Below the pieces are notes generated by a model. That model saw only the letters and a program-made list of their open reading frames with translations, made no database searches and was not told the origin of the DNA. A stretch of DNA of 64,000 bases from Sinosporangium siamense. Lineage in GTDB: Bacteria > Actinomycetota > Actinomycetes > Streptosporangiales > Streptosporangiaceae. The number at the start of each line of letters is the position of its first letter. Position 1 is the stretch's first letter. Location: NCBI RefSeq assembly GCF_016863435.1, contig NZ_BOOW01000027.1, positions 62,001 through 126,000 of the forward strand. The letters are read 5' to 3'. Both the position numbers and the translations under genes were made by a program. This document shows positions 27,141 to 35,935 of the stretch, piece after piece.

Positions 27141-27611
27141 CCTTTTGGCCTCCACCCATGGACGAACGAACTCCGGGGCCCCTTCCGTCGCCGGCTGGGA
27201 TTCCTGACAGGGCGCGATGTCCCGCTCGGCACGTGCCGCGTGGGGTGCGCGCCGCCTCCGCAGGCGTTTCACCTCTCCGCCGGCCCGGCGGCGAGGACGT
27301 ACGCCTACATCCTGCCTCAAGATCGGTTAGGAGTTCCCGCGTATCAAGGGAAATGTTGGCACAGGATCATGTCGTATCCGTCCCGGAGACGCAGCTCCCC
27401 CGCCGGACAGGCCCTCCTGTCCCCGCCGAATCAGGGGCTCCAGGAGGCTCGTGCCGTACGGCGGAAGCCCCCTTCGCGGTGAACCCGCGGGCCGGTCGCG
27501 GATGGGAAGTCAGGCCGGTCGACGTTAGGTCAAGTAACGAGGCGCAATCGGGCCGGGATCAGGGAAAGATAAGAGCCTAGAGGGACCGTCCCCCATTTGG
27601 AGGTAGTGCAC
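27141..27611. other. 471-base region between divergent kinase-like gene and pup
   Basis: No gene is supported. It contains one copy of the GTACGGC element, GCCGTACGGCGGAAGCCC at 27453-27470, and the ribosome site GGAGG of pup (27599-27603). The pup promoter must lie in its right part, but I cannot place -10 and -35 with confidence. Confidence 0.5.
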
Positions 27612-27821
27612 ATGGCGACCAAGGACACGGGCGGCCAGAAGCAGACAGGCCGGCGTGAGAGCGAGGTGGAGGAGACCGAGAGCCAGGTGTCACCTGAGGT
27701 TCAGGAGCGCCAGGAGAAGCTCTCCGACGACGTCGACTCCATTCTTGACGAAATCGACGAGGTCCTCGAAGAGAACGCCGAGGAGTTCGTTCGTTCATAT
27801 GTGCAGAAGGGCGGCCAGTAG
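27612..27821 (+). CDS. pup: Prokaryotic ubiquitin-like protein Pup
   Basis: This 69-residue disordered tag is attached through its C-terminal residue to lysines of target proteins. The C-terminal half (KLSDDVDSILDEIDEVLEEN) forms the helix that binds the Arc coiled coil. The protein ends Gly-Gly-Gln, so deamidation by Dop to Gly-Gly-Glu is required before PafA can ligate it. ATG 27612 has GGAGG 8 bases upstream; the longer frame from 27597 lacks such a site. It is followed by a strong terminator rather than directly by prcB. Confidence 0.97.
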   Translation: MATKDTGGQKQTGRRESEVEETESQVSPEVQERQEKLSDDVDSILDEIDEVLEENAEEFVRSYVQKGGQ

Positions 27822-28024
27822 TTCCTAGGGCCGGCCTGCGACGAGTGAACGGCGGGCGGTCCGGCAGGTCAGGCCGGGCCGCCCCCGGGCGGGGGTGAGA
27901 ACCAGGCCGACGACGCCGGTCGACCCGGGGCGGGGTCCGCAGGACCCCGGCCGTGGGTGCCGCGCGCCCCTGTCGGCAGGGGGCGGCCCGCCTGAGGACC
28001 GCTCATATCCCATGTGTGTGAGAG

Positions 28025-28064
28025 CCCGCCCCGGGCGCCGGTGAAGATCGGTGCCCGGGGCGGG
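28025..28064 (+). terminator. Strong hairpin terminator between pup and prcB
   Basis: A 16-bp stem (28025-28040 with 28049-28064, one G-U pair) with an 8-base loop is followed by TTCG. It lies in the 333-base gap between pup and prcB, so prcBA probably has its own promoter between here and 28154. Confidence 0.75.
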
Positions 28065-28154
28065 TTCGCGTCTAGCTGATCGAGGGAAGTGCAAGCAGCA
28101 CGGCAACATGAGTAGGGTCGGCCGTATCGGACCTTTTGTTTTGGAGGGAGTCGC

Positions 28155-29000
28155 GTGGCACCGCACAGGGAACTGCCCGCCGGCTTGATGAACCACCTTT
28201 TCCACAACACGGGGAGCCCCTCGTTCACCGAGTTCGTCGGAGCATATGCGCCTGGGCTGCTGCCGAGCCGAGAGACCCTGGCCGCGCCGGTCGGCGACCA
28301 GATTCCGCACGCGACCACGATCGTGGCGGCCACCTGCGCCGGTGGCGTGGTCATGGCGGGCGACCGCCGGGCGACGTCGGGCAACTTCATATCCCAGCGC
28401 GACATGGAGAAGGTCTTCCGTGCCGACGATCACTCGTGCCTCGGCATCGCCGGCGCCGCGAGCATCGGCATCGAGATGGCCCGGCTCTATCGCGTGGAGC
28501 TGGAGCACTACGAGAAGCTTGAGGGGCGCACCCTCTCGGTGGTCGGCAAGGCCAACCGGCTGTCGGCGATGATCCGCGGCAACCTCGCCATGGCGATGCA
28601 GGGCATGGTGGTCGTGCCGATCTTCGCGGCCTACGACCCCGACAAGGACGCCGGCCGCATCTTCGGCTACGACGTCGGCGGCGGGCCCTACGAGCAGCAG
28701 CAGTTCCACTCGATCGGCTCGGGCTCGATCTTCGCCAGAGGCTCGCTGAAGAAGCTGTACCGCGAGGGCGCCTCGCCCGAGGACACGGTGCTCGCCTGTG
28801 TGCAGGCGCTCTACGACGCCGCCGACGACGACTCGGCGACCGGCGGACCCGACGTCACGCGCAGGATCTGGCCGGTGGTGGCCGTGATCACCGCCGACGG
28901 GTTCCGCCGCCTGTCGGATGAGGAGGTCCAGGGCTACGTCCAGACCATGCTCGAAGGGCGCATGAGCGACCCGGACGGCCCGTCCGCCCCCCTGCGCTAG
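28155..29000 (+). CDS. prcB: 20S proteasome beta subunit PrcB
   Basis: PrcB is the catalytic subunit of the actinobacterial 20S proteasome. It is made as a 281-residue precursor. The propeptide ends before Thr54 (IPHA then TTIVAA), giving an N-terminal Thr nucleophile. Supporting residues are present in [13 protein letters not shown] (Asp and Arg) and the Lys in [21 protein letters not shown] is typical of the family. The GTG start at 28155 has GGAGGGA six bases upstream. prcA follows after 36 bases and the two are surely cotranscribed. Confidence 0.97.
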   Translation: MAPHRELPAGLMNHLFHNTGSPSFTEFVGAYAPGLLPSRETLAAPVGDQIPHATTIVAATCAGGVVMAGDRRATSGNFISQRDMEKVFRADDHSCLGIAGAASIGIEMARLYRVELEHYEKLEGRTLSVVGKANRLSAMIRGNLAMAMQGMVVVPIFAAYDPDKDAGRIFGYDVGGGPYEQQQFHSIGSGSIFARGSLKKLYREGASPEDTVLACVQALYDAADDDSATGGPDVTRRIWPVVAVITADGFRRLSDEEVQGYVQTMLEGRMSDPDGPSAPLR

Positions 29001-29036
29001 CCGGCACGCACTCCACCACGAGAGGAACGCACACAG

Positions 29037-29834
29037 GTGTCCATGCCCTTTGGATATGCCTCGCCTGAGCAGATCATGCGGGACAAGGCGGACTACGCGC
29101 GTAAGGGCATCGCGCGTGGCCGCAGTGTGGTCGTGCTGCAATACGAGCACGGCATATTGTTCGTCGCGCCCAACCCTTCGCGCGCGCTGCACAAGATCAG
29201 CGAGATCTACGACCGCATCGGGTTCGCCGCGGTCGGCAGGTACAACGAGTTCGAGGCGCTGCGCCTCGGCGGCATCCGCTACGCCGACGTCAACGGCTAC
29301 ACATACGACCGGGGCGACGTGACCGCCCGCGGCCTCGCCAACTTCTACGCGCAGAACCTCGGCCAGATCTTCACCGAGTCGGTCAAGTCCTTCGAGGTCG
29401 AGATCGTGGTCGCCGAGGTCGGCGACGCCCCCGAATACGACCAGATCTACCGTCTCACCTTCGACGGCTCGGTCTTCGACGAGCACGGCACCTCGGCGAT
29501 GGGCGGCCAGGCCGAAGCGGTCGGCGGGCGGCTCAAGGAGCGTTACCGCGAGGGCATGCCGCTGGCCGAGGCGCTGTCGGCCGCGCTGTTCGCCCTCACC
29601 GAGCCCGGTGGGGAGCGGCCGACGGCGACCCAGCTCGAGGTCGCGGTGCTCGACCGCAACCGGCCGCACCGCAAGTTCCAGCGGCTCACCGGGCCGCGCC
29701 TGGCCGCGCTGCTGGAGGAGACCGCCCCCAAGGCCGCAGAGCCGAAGGAGCCGAAGGAGCCTGAGGCGGGCGCCAAGCCGGAGACGCCGCCGACCGCTCC
29801 CGAGGGCGAGATCGACACCGGTTCCGGCGACTAG
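29037..29834 (+). CDS. prcA: 20S proteasome alpha subunit PrcA
   Basis: PrcA forms the outer heptameric rings that gate the proteasome and receive the Arc C-terminus. The 265-residue protein begins [28 protein letters not shown], with the gate-forming N-terminus and the alpha-subunit signature helix, and contains [19 protein letters not shown]. After the conserved fold the last 40 residues are a disordered Pro/Glu/Lys tail ending GSGD. The GTG start at 29037 has AGAGGA ten bases upstream. It pairs with prcB. Confidence 0.96.
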   Translation: MSMPFGYASPEQIMRDKADYARKGIARGRSVVVLQYEHGILFVAPNPSRALHKISEIYDRIGFAAVGRYNEFEALRLGGIRYADVNGYTYDRGDVTARGLANFYAQNLGQIFTESVKSFEVEIVVAEVGDAPEYDQIYRLTFDGSVFDEHGTSAMGGQAEAVGGRLKERYREGMPLAEALSAALFALTEPGGERPTATQLEVAVLDRNRPHRKFQRLTGPRLAALLEETAPKAAEPKEPKEPEAGAKPETPPTAPEGEIDTGSGD

Positions 29835-29924
29835 CCGGCGAGGGCCGGGGAGGCCGTGGCCAATGTGATCGACATCACGTGATCCACGGCAACCCCGGCC
29901 CCGATCAAGCCGTCCAATCCGGAT

Positions 29925-30461
29925 GTGAACACTTCGACTCTCACCCGCCGCGCCGCGCTGTCCGCCGCGGCCGCGACGATGTCCTTCGCCGTGCTGGCAG
30001 GCGGACTCGCCCCCGCCGCGGGCGCCGCGTCGCTTCCGGCCTATCCCGAGCCCGCGCCGTACGGCAGGACCTTCCAGACCGACCCCGGACACGACTTCAC
30101 CAAGGGCCTCAAGCCCCGTAAGAACGGCGTGTTGCGCGGTTGGATCAGCCACTACAGCGGCGGCCTCGCCGAGTACCAGCCCGTGAGATACGCGCGGGGC
30201 AAGCACGTCGACAGGTTCGTCGGCCCGCGTGAGGGCGACGTGACCGGTTACGCCGCGCCGATCGCCTCGAACGTCATCTTCCTCAGCGCCTACGGCTGCA
30301 AGCCCGGCAGCGGCACGACGATGGACAAGCGGGGCGTCGGCACCAAGCGGTGCTCGCGGACCGAGCTGCTGCGCCGCATCAAGACCGGCCAGAAGCAGCC
30401 GTCCCTGATCTGGACCGTGAAGGGCAAGATCGTGAAGGTCGCGGAGATCTTCACCTCCTGA
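29925..30461 (+). CDS. Secreted protein of unknown function
   Basis: This 178-residue protein has an N-terminal signal peptide: TLTRRAAL with twin arginines, a hydrophobic core to about residue 30, and a likely Ala-X-Ala cleavage after AGAA. The mature part is basic, with HDFTKGLKPRKNG, two cysteines 23 residues apart (possible disulfide) and a lysine-rich end. I do not recognise the family. The twin arginines make Tat export possible, and tatAC are encoded in the same window. It sits between prcA and pafA; no proteasome role is evident. Confidence 0.65.
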   Translation: MNTSTLTRRAALSAAAATMSFAVLAGGLAPAAGAASLPAYPEPAPYGRTFQTDPGHDFTKGLKPRKNGVLRGWISHYSGGLAEYQPVRYARGKHVDRFVGPREGDVTGYAAPIASNVIFLSAYGCKPGSGTTMDKRGVGTKRCSRTELLRRIKTGQKQPSLIWTVKGKIVKVAEIFTS

Positions 30462-30638
30462 CCCTCGCGGGTGTGCGGGCCCCTGCGCAGGGGGGTGCGG
30501 GCCCGCCGCCTCGGCCGGGCACACGCGAGTACGGCACAGCCGTACAAGCCCGGCGCCTCACCCTTCTGGGGGCGCCCTTTCCCAGCTCTCGCCAAAACAT
30601 GCGGGGAAGATCCCTCCCCGTGGAGCCCCCCTACCACA

Positions 30639-30650
30639 TAGTGTGATGTG
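30639..30650 (+). promoter_or_regulatory. Possible leaderless -10 of pafA
   Basis: TAGTGT (30639-30644) fits TANNNT and is 6 bases before ATG 30651. No Shine-Dalgarno sequence is found upstream of pafA. Confidence 0.35.
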
Positions 30651-32009
30651 ATGGATCGTCGCATCTTCGGGCTAGAGAACGAGTACGGCGTCACCTGCAC
30701 GTTCCGGGGGCAGCGCAGACTGTCGCCGGACGAGGTCGCACGCTACCTGTTCCGGCGAGTGGTGTCCTGGGGCCGATCGAGCAACGTCTTCCTACGCAAC
30801 GGCGCACGCCTGTATCTGGACGTGGGCAGTCATCCTGAATACGCCACACCGGAATGCGACAACGTCGTGGAGCTCGTCACCCACGACAAAGCAGGGGAGC
30901 GCATCCTCGAGGGCCTGCTCGTCGACGCCGAGAAGCGGCTTCGCGAGGAAGGCATCGCCGGTGACATCTACCTTTTCAAGAACAACACCGACTCGGCGGG
31001 CAACTCCTACGGCTGCCATGAGAACTACCTGGTCGGGCGGCACGGTGAGTTCGGCCGGCTGGCCGACGTGCTGATCCCGTTCCTCGTCACACGGCAGATC
31101 ATCTGCGGGGCCGGCAAGGTGCTCCAGACGCCGCGCGGCGCCGTCTACTGCGTGAGCCAGCGGGCCGAGCACATCTGGGAAGGCGTGTCGTCGGCCACCA
31201 CGCGCAGCAGGCCCATCATCAACACGCGGGACGAACCCCACGCCGACGCCGAGCGGTTCCGCCGCCTGCACGTGATCGTCGGCGACTCCAACATGAGCGA
31301 GACCACGATGCTGCTCAAGGTCGGCGCCACCGACCTCGTGCTGCGGATGATCGAGGCGGGCACCGTGATGCGCGACCTCAGCCTGGAGAACCCGATCAGG
31401 GCGATCCGCGAGGTGTCGCATGACATGACGGGCCGCCGCCGGGTCCGCCTCGCCAACGGCAGGGAGGCGTCCTCGCTGGAGATCCAGCAGGAATACCTCA
31501 GCAAGGCCAGGGACTTCGTGGAGCGGCGCGGCGGCGACGCGATCGCGACCCGGGTGCTGGAGCTCTGGGAGCGGACCCTGCGCGCCGTGGAGACCGGCGA
31601 CCTGGACCTCGTCGCCCGCGAGATTGACTGGGTCACGAAATATCAGCTCATCGAGCGCTATCGGAAGAAGTACGACCTGCCGCTGTCGTCCCCGCGCGTC
31701 GCCCAGCTCGACCTCGCCTACCACGACGTGCACCGCCGCCGCGGCCTCTTCTACCTCCTCCAGCGTAAGGGCGCCGTGGAACGCGTGGCCTCCGACCTCA
31801 GGATCTTCGAAGCCAAGTCCGTGCCCCCGCAGACCACCAGGGCCCGGCTCCGCGGCGAGTTCATCCGCAAGGCCCAGGAGAAACGCCGCGACTTCACCGT
31901 CGACTGGGTCCACCTCAAGCTGAACGACCAGGCCCAGCGCACCGTCTTGTGCAAGGACCCCTTCCGCAGCGTGGACGAACGCGTCGACAAGCTCATCGCC
32001 GGCATGTAA
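30651..32009 (+). CDS. pafA: Pup-protein ligase PafA
   Basis: PafA phosphorylates the C-terminal Glu of Pup with ATP and joins it to a substrate lysine. It shares the glutamine-synthetase-like fold with Dop. The 452-residue protein has the nucleotide motif IFGLENEYG, followed by [61 protein letters not shown] and the C-terminal domain [20 protein letters not shown]. It lacks the extra loop that marks Dop. GTG 30648 directly precedes ATG 30651; ATG is chosen to match the family start M-x-R-R-I. Confidence 0.96.
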   Translation: MDRRIFGLENEYGVTCTFRGQRRLSPDEVARYLFRRVVSWGRSSNVFLRNGARLYLDVGSHPEYATPECDNVVELVTHDKAGERILEGLLVDAEKRLREEGIAGDIYLFKNNTDSAGNSYGCHENYLVGRHGEFGRLADVLIPFLVTRQIICGAGKVLQTPRGAVYCVSQRAEHIWEGVSSATTRSRPIINTRDEPHADAERFRRLHVIVGDSNMSETTMLLKVGATDLVLRMIEAGTVMRDLSLENPIRAIREVSHDMTGRRRVRLANGREASSLEIQQEYLSKARDFVERRGGDAIATRVLELWERTLRAVETGDLDLVAREIDWVTKYQLIERYRKKYDLPLSSPRVAQLDLAYHDVHRRRGLFYLLQRKGAVERVASDLRIFEAKSVPPQTTRARLRGEFIRKAQEKRRDFTVDWVHLKLNDQAQRTVLCKDPFRSVDERVDKLIAGM

Positions 32010-32447
32010 CCCTTCGGCGACCGGGCGGGACGACCTCCAGTCCCGCCCTCCGGCACCTGCCGCGTCTACGGCGAAGCGGCGCAAGGCCAGGCTGCCGGAC
32101 TTCTCCGTACGGCCTGCCCGGCCTGGTTGGCGATCTCCCCGGCGTCGGCCGCGGGCGTGCGGCTATTTCGCTGCTTCCTGCATGCTGACCGTCACGTAGG
32201 GGTGCTCTTCCTCCCGGTCAATTGATCTTCGCCCATGCCAGGGGCCCGCACGGCCATGCCCGGCCGCTGGGGTCTCCAGTCGTAGACAGACGGCCCAGGG
32301 TGAGGCTGGTGTGGCGTCTGATCGCCAGTGCGCAACGGAGCAGGTCAGCGTGCAGGTCTGACCCCTAGTTGAAGGTTTCCCATCCATGAACTGGGCGGTT
32401 TCGCATGAAAGTCTCTATTAGAAGATTCAACGATATTGTTGAAAGGT
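32010..32447. other. 438-base intergenic region before the esterase-like gene
   Basis: No gene is supported. The last 50 bases are clearly AT-richer than the surroundings and hold the inverted repeat at 32426-32443. The 74-codon minus-strand frame (32163-32387) has no recognisable motif or ribosome site. Confidence 0.45.
32426..32443. promoter_or_regulatory. Inverted repeat overlapping the esterase-like gene's translation start
   Basis: TTCAAC-N6-GTTGAA is a perfect 6+6 repeat ending 4 bases before ATG 32448. A protein bound here would cover the transcription start or ribosome-binding region. Confidence 0.45.
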
Positions 32448-33650
32448 ATGAATCCCGAAATCAAGGACGCTGTCCATCGCATCGAGGCCGCCGCCGTCAT
32501 GAGGCTGTTTGAGTCCCGCCCGCGGCTCCTCGCACTGGGGGAGCCCGCGCACGGCGAGGACAGTCTGCTTGAGCTGCGCAACGAGCTCTTCCGGCAGCTC
32601 GTCGAGCAAGAGGGTTACCGGACGATCGCGCTTGAGAGCGACTGCCTGATGGGCCTGGTCGTGGACGACTACGTCACCTCGGGTGCGGGCACCCTCGACG
32701 AGGTCATGGAGCGTGGGTTCAGCCACGGGTGGGGCGCGTCGGCGGCCAATCGTGAGCTTGTGCGGTGGATGCGCGAGTACAACGACGGCAGGCCCGCCTC
32801 CGAGCGGATCCGGTTCGCGGGGATCGACGGGCCGCTGGAGATGGCGGCGGCGGCGAGTCCCCGGCAGGCGCTGACCGCGCTTCACGGCTACCTCGCTGAC
32901 CGGGTGGACGCGGACCTGCTTCCGTGCACCGCCGAGACACTCGACCGCCTGATCGGTGCCGACGAGCGGTGGACCGAGCCCGCCGCGATGATGGAGCCGG
33001 CCCGGTCCGTGGGGCGGTCGGCCGGGGCCGGGGAGCTGCGACTGCTCGCCGACGATCTGGTGGCGCTGCTCGACGCGCAGGCGCCCGGCCTGATCGCGGC
33101 GTCCTCGCCGGACGAGTGGGACCGGGCGCGCCTCTACGGGCGTACGGCTACGGGGCTGCTGCGTTATCACTTCTGGGTGGCCGACACCTCGCCGGGGCGT
33201 ATGGCGTGGTTGATGAGCGTGCGGGGTTCGATGATGGCCGGCAACCTCTTCGCCCTCGCCGACCGGGGGCCGGTGCTCGTCCACGCGCACAACCGCCATC
33301 TTCAGCGGGAGAAGAGCGTGATACACATGGGCGACCGGCCGGTGGACTGGTGGAGCACCGGCGCGGTCGTGAGTGCCCGTCTGGGTGAGGAATACGGTTT
33401 TCTGGCCACGGCCCTCGGCACGATCCGGCGCAAGGGTGTGGAGGACCCGCCGCCGGACACCCTCGAAGGGCTCCTGTACGCGCTGCCGGAGGACCGCTGC
33501 CTTGTCGACGCCCGTCGGCTGGCCACCGTGTTCGGTGATGCGCCGCCCGCTCCTCGCGAGTCCCCTTACTTCGGCTATTTTCCGATGGACCCGGCGAATC
33601 TGGCGGAATACGACGGCATCGTGTTCCTCAAGGACGTTCCGGAGAGCTAG
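32448..33650 (+). CDS. Erythromycin esterase family protein
   Basis: This 400-residue member of the erythromycin esterase (EreA/EreB) superfamily carries the landmark LALGEPAHGEDS with the catalytic-site His and Glu. It also has YRTIALESD, RFAGIDGPLE, VLVHAHNRHLQ and YGFLATALGTIR. EreA/B hydrolyse the macrolactone ring of erythromycin, but many family members have other or unknown substrates, so macrolide resistance is only a possibility. ATG 32448 is adopted; TTG 32436 is an alternative, and AAAGG directly abuts the ATG. The last 85 bases of the gene recur downstream of the tetR gene. Confidence 0.85.
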   Translation: MNPEIKDAVHRIEAAAVMRLFESRPRLLALGEPAHGEDSLLELRNELFRQLVEQEGYRTIALESDCLMGLVVDDYVTSGAGTLDEVMERGFSHGWGASAANRELVRWMREYNDGRPASERIRFAGIDGPLEMAAAASPRQALTALHGYLADRVDADLLPCTAETLDRLIGADERWTEPAAMMEPARSVGRSAGAGELRLLADDLVALLDAQAPGLIAASSPDEWDRARLYGRTATGLLRYHFWVADTSPGRMAWLMSVRGSMMAGNLFALADRGPVLVHAHNRHLQREKSVIHMGDRPVDWWSTGAVVSARLGEEYGFLATALGTIRRKGVEDPPPDTLEGLLYALPEDRCLVDARRLATVFGDAPPAPRESPYFGYFPMDPANLAEYDGIVFLKDVPES

Positions 33651-34591
33651 CCGTTCCGGGAGGGTCGGGCCGCGGGCGTCAGGTATGTGTGCGCCCATCG
33701 CTCGAAGGTCGTGAGCGGGATGCCGAGGTCCCGCGCGTATTCCGGTCGGGCGGGCTGGCCGACCACCTCGACGAACTCGTGGGAGGCGACGCCCGCCCCC
33801 GGCATCCCCGCGGCGACCGCCTCCTCCAGCGTCATCTCGGGCGCGGCCAGCTCGGTGCCCAGCGCGCGGGAGAGGGCTGCGGCGATCTCGGTTATCGACA
33901 GGTAGTCGCTGGCCAGCTCCAGCTCGACGCCGTGGAACCGGTGCGGCTCGGCGAAGGCGGCGGCGGCCGTCGCGCCGATGTCGTCCACCGCGACAAGGGA
34001 GAGCCGGGTGGCCGGCTTCATCACGGTCACCAGGCCGCCCTCGACGCCGCGGGGGAACAGGTAGGCCGCGGACGGGAGAAAGTTCTCCATGAAGAAGCCC
34101 GGCTTGATGATCGACCAGTTCTTGAAGCCCGCCTCGCGCACCCTGTCCTGGATGCCGGCCTTGGTAGTCATATACGGCTCCAGCGCCGCCCATCGCCCTT
34201 CGGTCCAGCCGGGGGCCTCGACGTGCTGCCCCGCTCCCGAGACCGACGTGTGCACGAACTGCGGCACCCCGGCGGCCAGCGCGGCTTCGATCAGGTTGAC
34301 GGCCTGGATCAGCTCGCCGTCGAAGTCGAACCCGTCCGCCCTCAGCGGGGGCAGCTGCACCGAGAAGACGGCCCGAGTCCCTCGCGCGGCGCGGACCAGG
34401 GAGTCGCGGTCGTGGAGGTCGCCGGTGACCAGCTCGGCGCCGAGGGCCCGGACCGTCCTCGCGCGGTCGCTATCGGGGTCGCGGACCAGTGCCCGTACGG
34501 GGACGCCGGCCGCGAGCAGGGCACGGGCGGTGGCGCCGCCCTGCTGTCCGGTGCTGCCGGTGACGAGGACGGGCGCGGGATCGGTGAACAT
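33647..34591 (-). CDS. NmrA-family NAD(P)-binding protein
   Basis: This 314-residue atypical short-chain dehydrogenase of the NmrA/HSCARG type begins with the dinucleotide-binding loop VLVTGSTGQQGGATARALL. ALGAELVTGDLHDRDSL, SGAGQHVEAPGW and WSIIKPGFFMENF follow. Such proteins sense the NADP/NADPH ratio or reduce quinone-like compounds. The start ATG 34591 has AGGAG eight bases upstream. It is divergent from the TetR gene over a 102-base region with two operator-like palindromes, so it is most likely the TetR target. The stop codon overlaps the end of the esterase gene on the other strand by 4 bases. Confidence 0.88.
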   Translation of the reverse strand: MFTDPAPVLVTGSTGQQGGATARALLAAGVPVRALVRDPDSDRARTVRALGAELVTGDLHDRDSLVRAARGTRAVFSVQLPPLRADGFDFDGELIQAVNLIEAALAAGVPQFVHTSVSGAGQHVEAPGWTEGRWAALEPYMTTKAGIQDRVREAGFKNWSIIKPGFFMENFLPSAAYLFPRGVEGGLVTVMKPATRLSLVAVDDIGATAAAAFAEPHRFHGVELELASDYLSITEIAAALSRALGTELAAPEMTLEEAVAAGMPGAGVASHEFVEVVGQPARPEYARDLGIPLTTFERWAHTYLTPAARPSRNG

Positions 34592-34622
34592 GAGGCCACT
34601 CCTGAAGTGAGCGAACATAAAC

Positions 34623-34669
34623 GGCGGGGTCCGCCGCTTCTGCTGCGGTACGATACGGCGGACCCCGCC
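34623..34669. promoter_or_regulatory. Paired palindromic operators between nmrA-like and tetR genes
   Basis: Two 13-bp palindromes, GGCGGGGTCCGCC (34623-34635) and GGCGGACCCCGCC (34657-34669), are reverse complements of each other. They sit about 20 bases apart around a TACGAT (34649-34654) -10-like hexamer. This is the expected layout for a TetR repressor controlling itself and its divergent neighbour. Confidence 0.75.
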
Positions 34670-34693
34670 ACTTAGCAAACGTGAGGTGACGCC

Positions 34694-35254
34694 ATGCCCG
34701 TCCAGCGGGCGGACGCCCAGCGCAACCACGCCCTCCTGCTCGCCGTGGCAGCAGAGGCGATCGCCACGTACGGTGCCGACGCGTCCCTGGAGCAGATCGC
34801 CCGCACGGCGGGGGTCGGATCCGGAACCGTGCGCCGCCACTTCCCCACCCGCCAAGCGCTCCTGGAGGCGGTCTTCCGGGAGCGGGTCGAGACCCTGTGC
34901 TCGCGCGCCCGCGAGCTGACCGGCAGGGCCGACACCCGGGCCGCACTGCTGGAGTGGCTGCGCGTGGTCACCGCGGGCGCCGCGACCATCCGAGGGCTGG
35001 CCACCGCGCTGACCCGCGACCGGGCAGCCGCCGCGCACGAGTACTGCTGTACGGCACAGCTCACCGAGGCGGGCGCCCCCCTGGTGCGCCGCGCCGCGGA
35101 CGACGGCGCGCTGACGCCGGGTGTGACCATCGACGACCTGATCACCCTGATCACCGGCATCGCCCTGGCCACGGAGCACAGTCCGAGCCCCGCCGCCGAG
35201 GCCGACCGCCTGCTCGACCTCGCCGTGACGGGACTCTCCCCTTCCCAGGGATGA
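34694..35254 (+). CDS. TetR-family transcriptional regulator
   Basis: This 186-residue repressor has an N-terminal DNA-binding domain (about residues 10-60) with SLEQIARTAGVGSGTVRRHFPTR as helix-turn-helix. Its C-terminal ligand domain resembles the family also annotated SCO7222/TetR_C, with ELTGRADTRAALLEWL and LITLITGIALATE. A Cys-Cys pair sits in YCCTAQ. The ATG is at 34694 with GAGGTGA 6-12 bases upstream. The divergent NmrA gene and the paired palindromes suggest autoregulation and control of that gene in response to an unknown small molecule. Confidence 0.88.
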   Translation: MPVQRADAQRNHALLLAVAAEAIATYGADASLEQIARTAGVGSGTVRRHFPTRQALLEAVFRERVETLCSRARELTGRADTRAALLEWLRVVTAGAATIRGLATALTRDRAAAAHEYCCTAQLTEAGAPLVRRAADDGALTPGVTIDDLITLITGIALATEHSPSPAAEADRLLDLAVTGLSPSQG

Positions 35255-35264
35255 CCCGGCCGGT

Positions 35265-35347
35265 CGGCATTTTTCCGATGGACCCGGCTCGTCTGGCGGA
35301 GTACGACGGCATCCTCAAGGACGTCCCGGCGAGCCGGCCGTTCCGGT
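35265..35347 (+). pseudogene. Duplicated 3' end of an erythromycin esterase gene
   Basis: These 83 bases match 33572-33659 (the esterase C-terminus and its stop region) with a 6-base gap and a few substitutions. They encode FPMDPARLAEYDGILKDVP against FPMDPANLAEYDGIVFLKDVP. The stop codon of the original is lost. The nmrA/tetR pair is therefore bracketed by direct repeats, as left by a duplication followed by deletion or insertion. Confidence 0.8.
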
Positions 35348-35935
35348 CGGGTGAAGGATCTGTTGGGCTTGGGGCGTTCGGTGCCTAGATGAGTGGGCGC
35401 AGCATGCGAACGCCGCGCCGGGCGAGGCCGGGTTCGCCTTGCACGGTGACCGCACCGACGGTGTCGGTGCGGTGGGCGTCGAGGGCGGTGGCGACTATTA
35501 CGCCGAGCGGTCTTTCTCGTGCGGGCTCCAGCGAGTGAGTGGAACGTTCCGGAAGGGCGCGGGGCGCCCTGCGGAAAGAGATGAAAAATCACTCCTTCGC
35601 GCACATGGCACTATGAGGGGCACTGCTGATCCCGCTGTCACGGGGGCGGGGGGAGCTCCGCGCGTACAAGATGACCATTCCGGGGCACGATGGGGAGCCC
35701 CACCCGCAGACGCGCGCGGGCCACGAGTGGCTCTACGCAGCCCCGTCGCCCTGAAAGCCCGGAGAACGCGTTCACCTGGGAAACGGAAACAGGGACGACG
35801 CGCAGGTGGCAGGGCAAGGGTTGAATGGGAAGCGGTCAACTCTCGGCAATGGACCGGTTTGCTTAGCTTCGCCCTACAGCGCATTCGGATAAGGTGACGC
35901 GGACAACCGACGTCTTCCCCGAGGGATACCTTTCC
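35348..35935. other. 588-base region upstream of the FKBP lipoprotein gene
   Basis: I see no certain gene. The plus-strand segment 35401-35530 reads like a protein fragment (HANAAPGEAGFALHG, DRTDGVGAVGVEGGGDYY) without start or homology that I recognise. A GATAAGGT motif near 35888-35895 and GAGGGA (35921-35926) are the likely -10 and ribosome site of the FKBP gene. Confidence 0.4.

Noticed and set aside
30478-30507. Terminator after the secreted-protein gene
   Set aside because: CCCCTGCGCAGGGG and GCGGGCCCGC are short palindromes without proper loops; too weak to call.
27825-30524. 899-codon antisense frame over prcB and prcA
   Set aside because: Shadow of the proteasome genes; composition is Arg/His/Leu-rich without domains.
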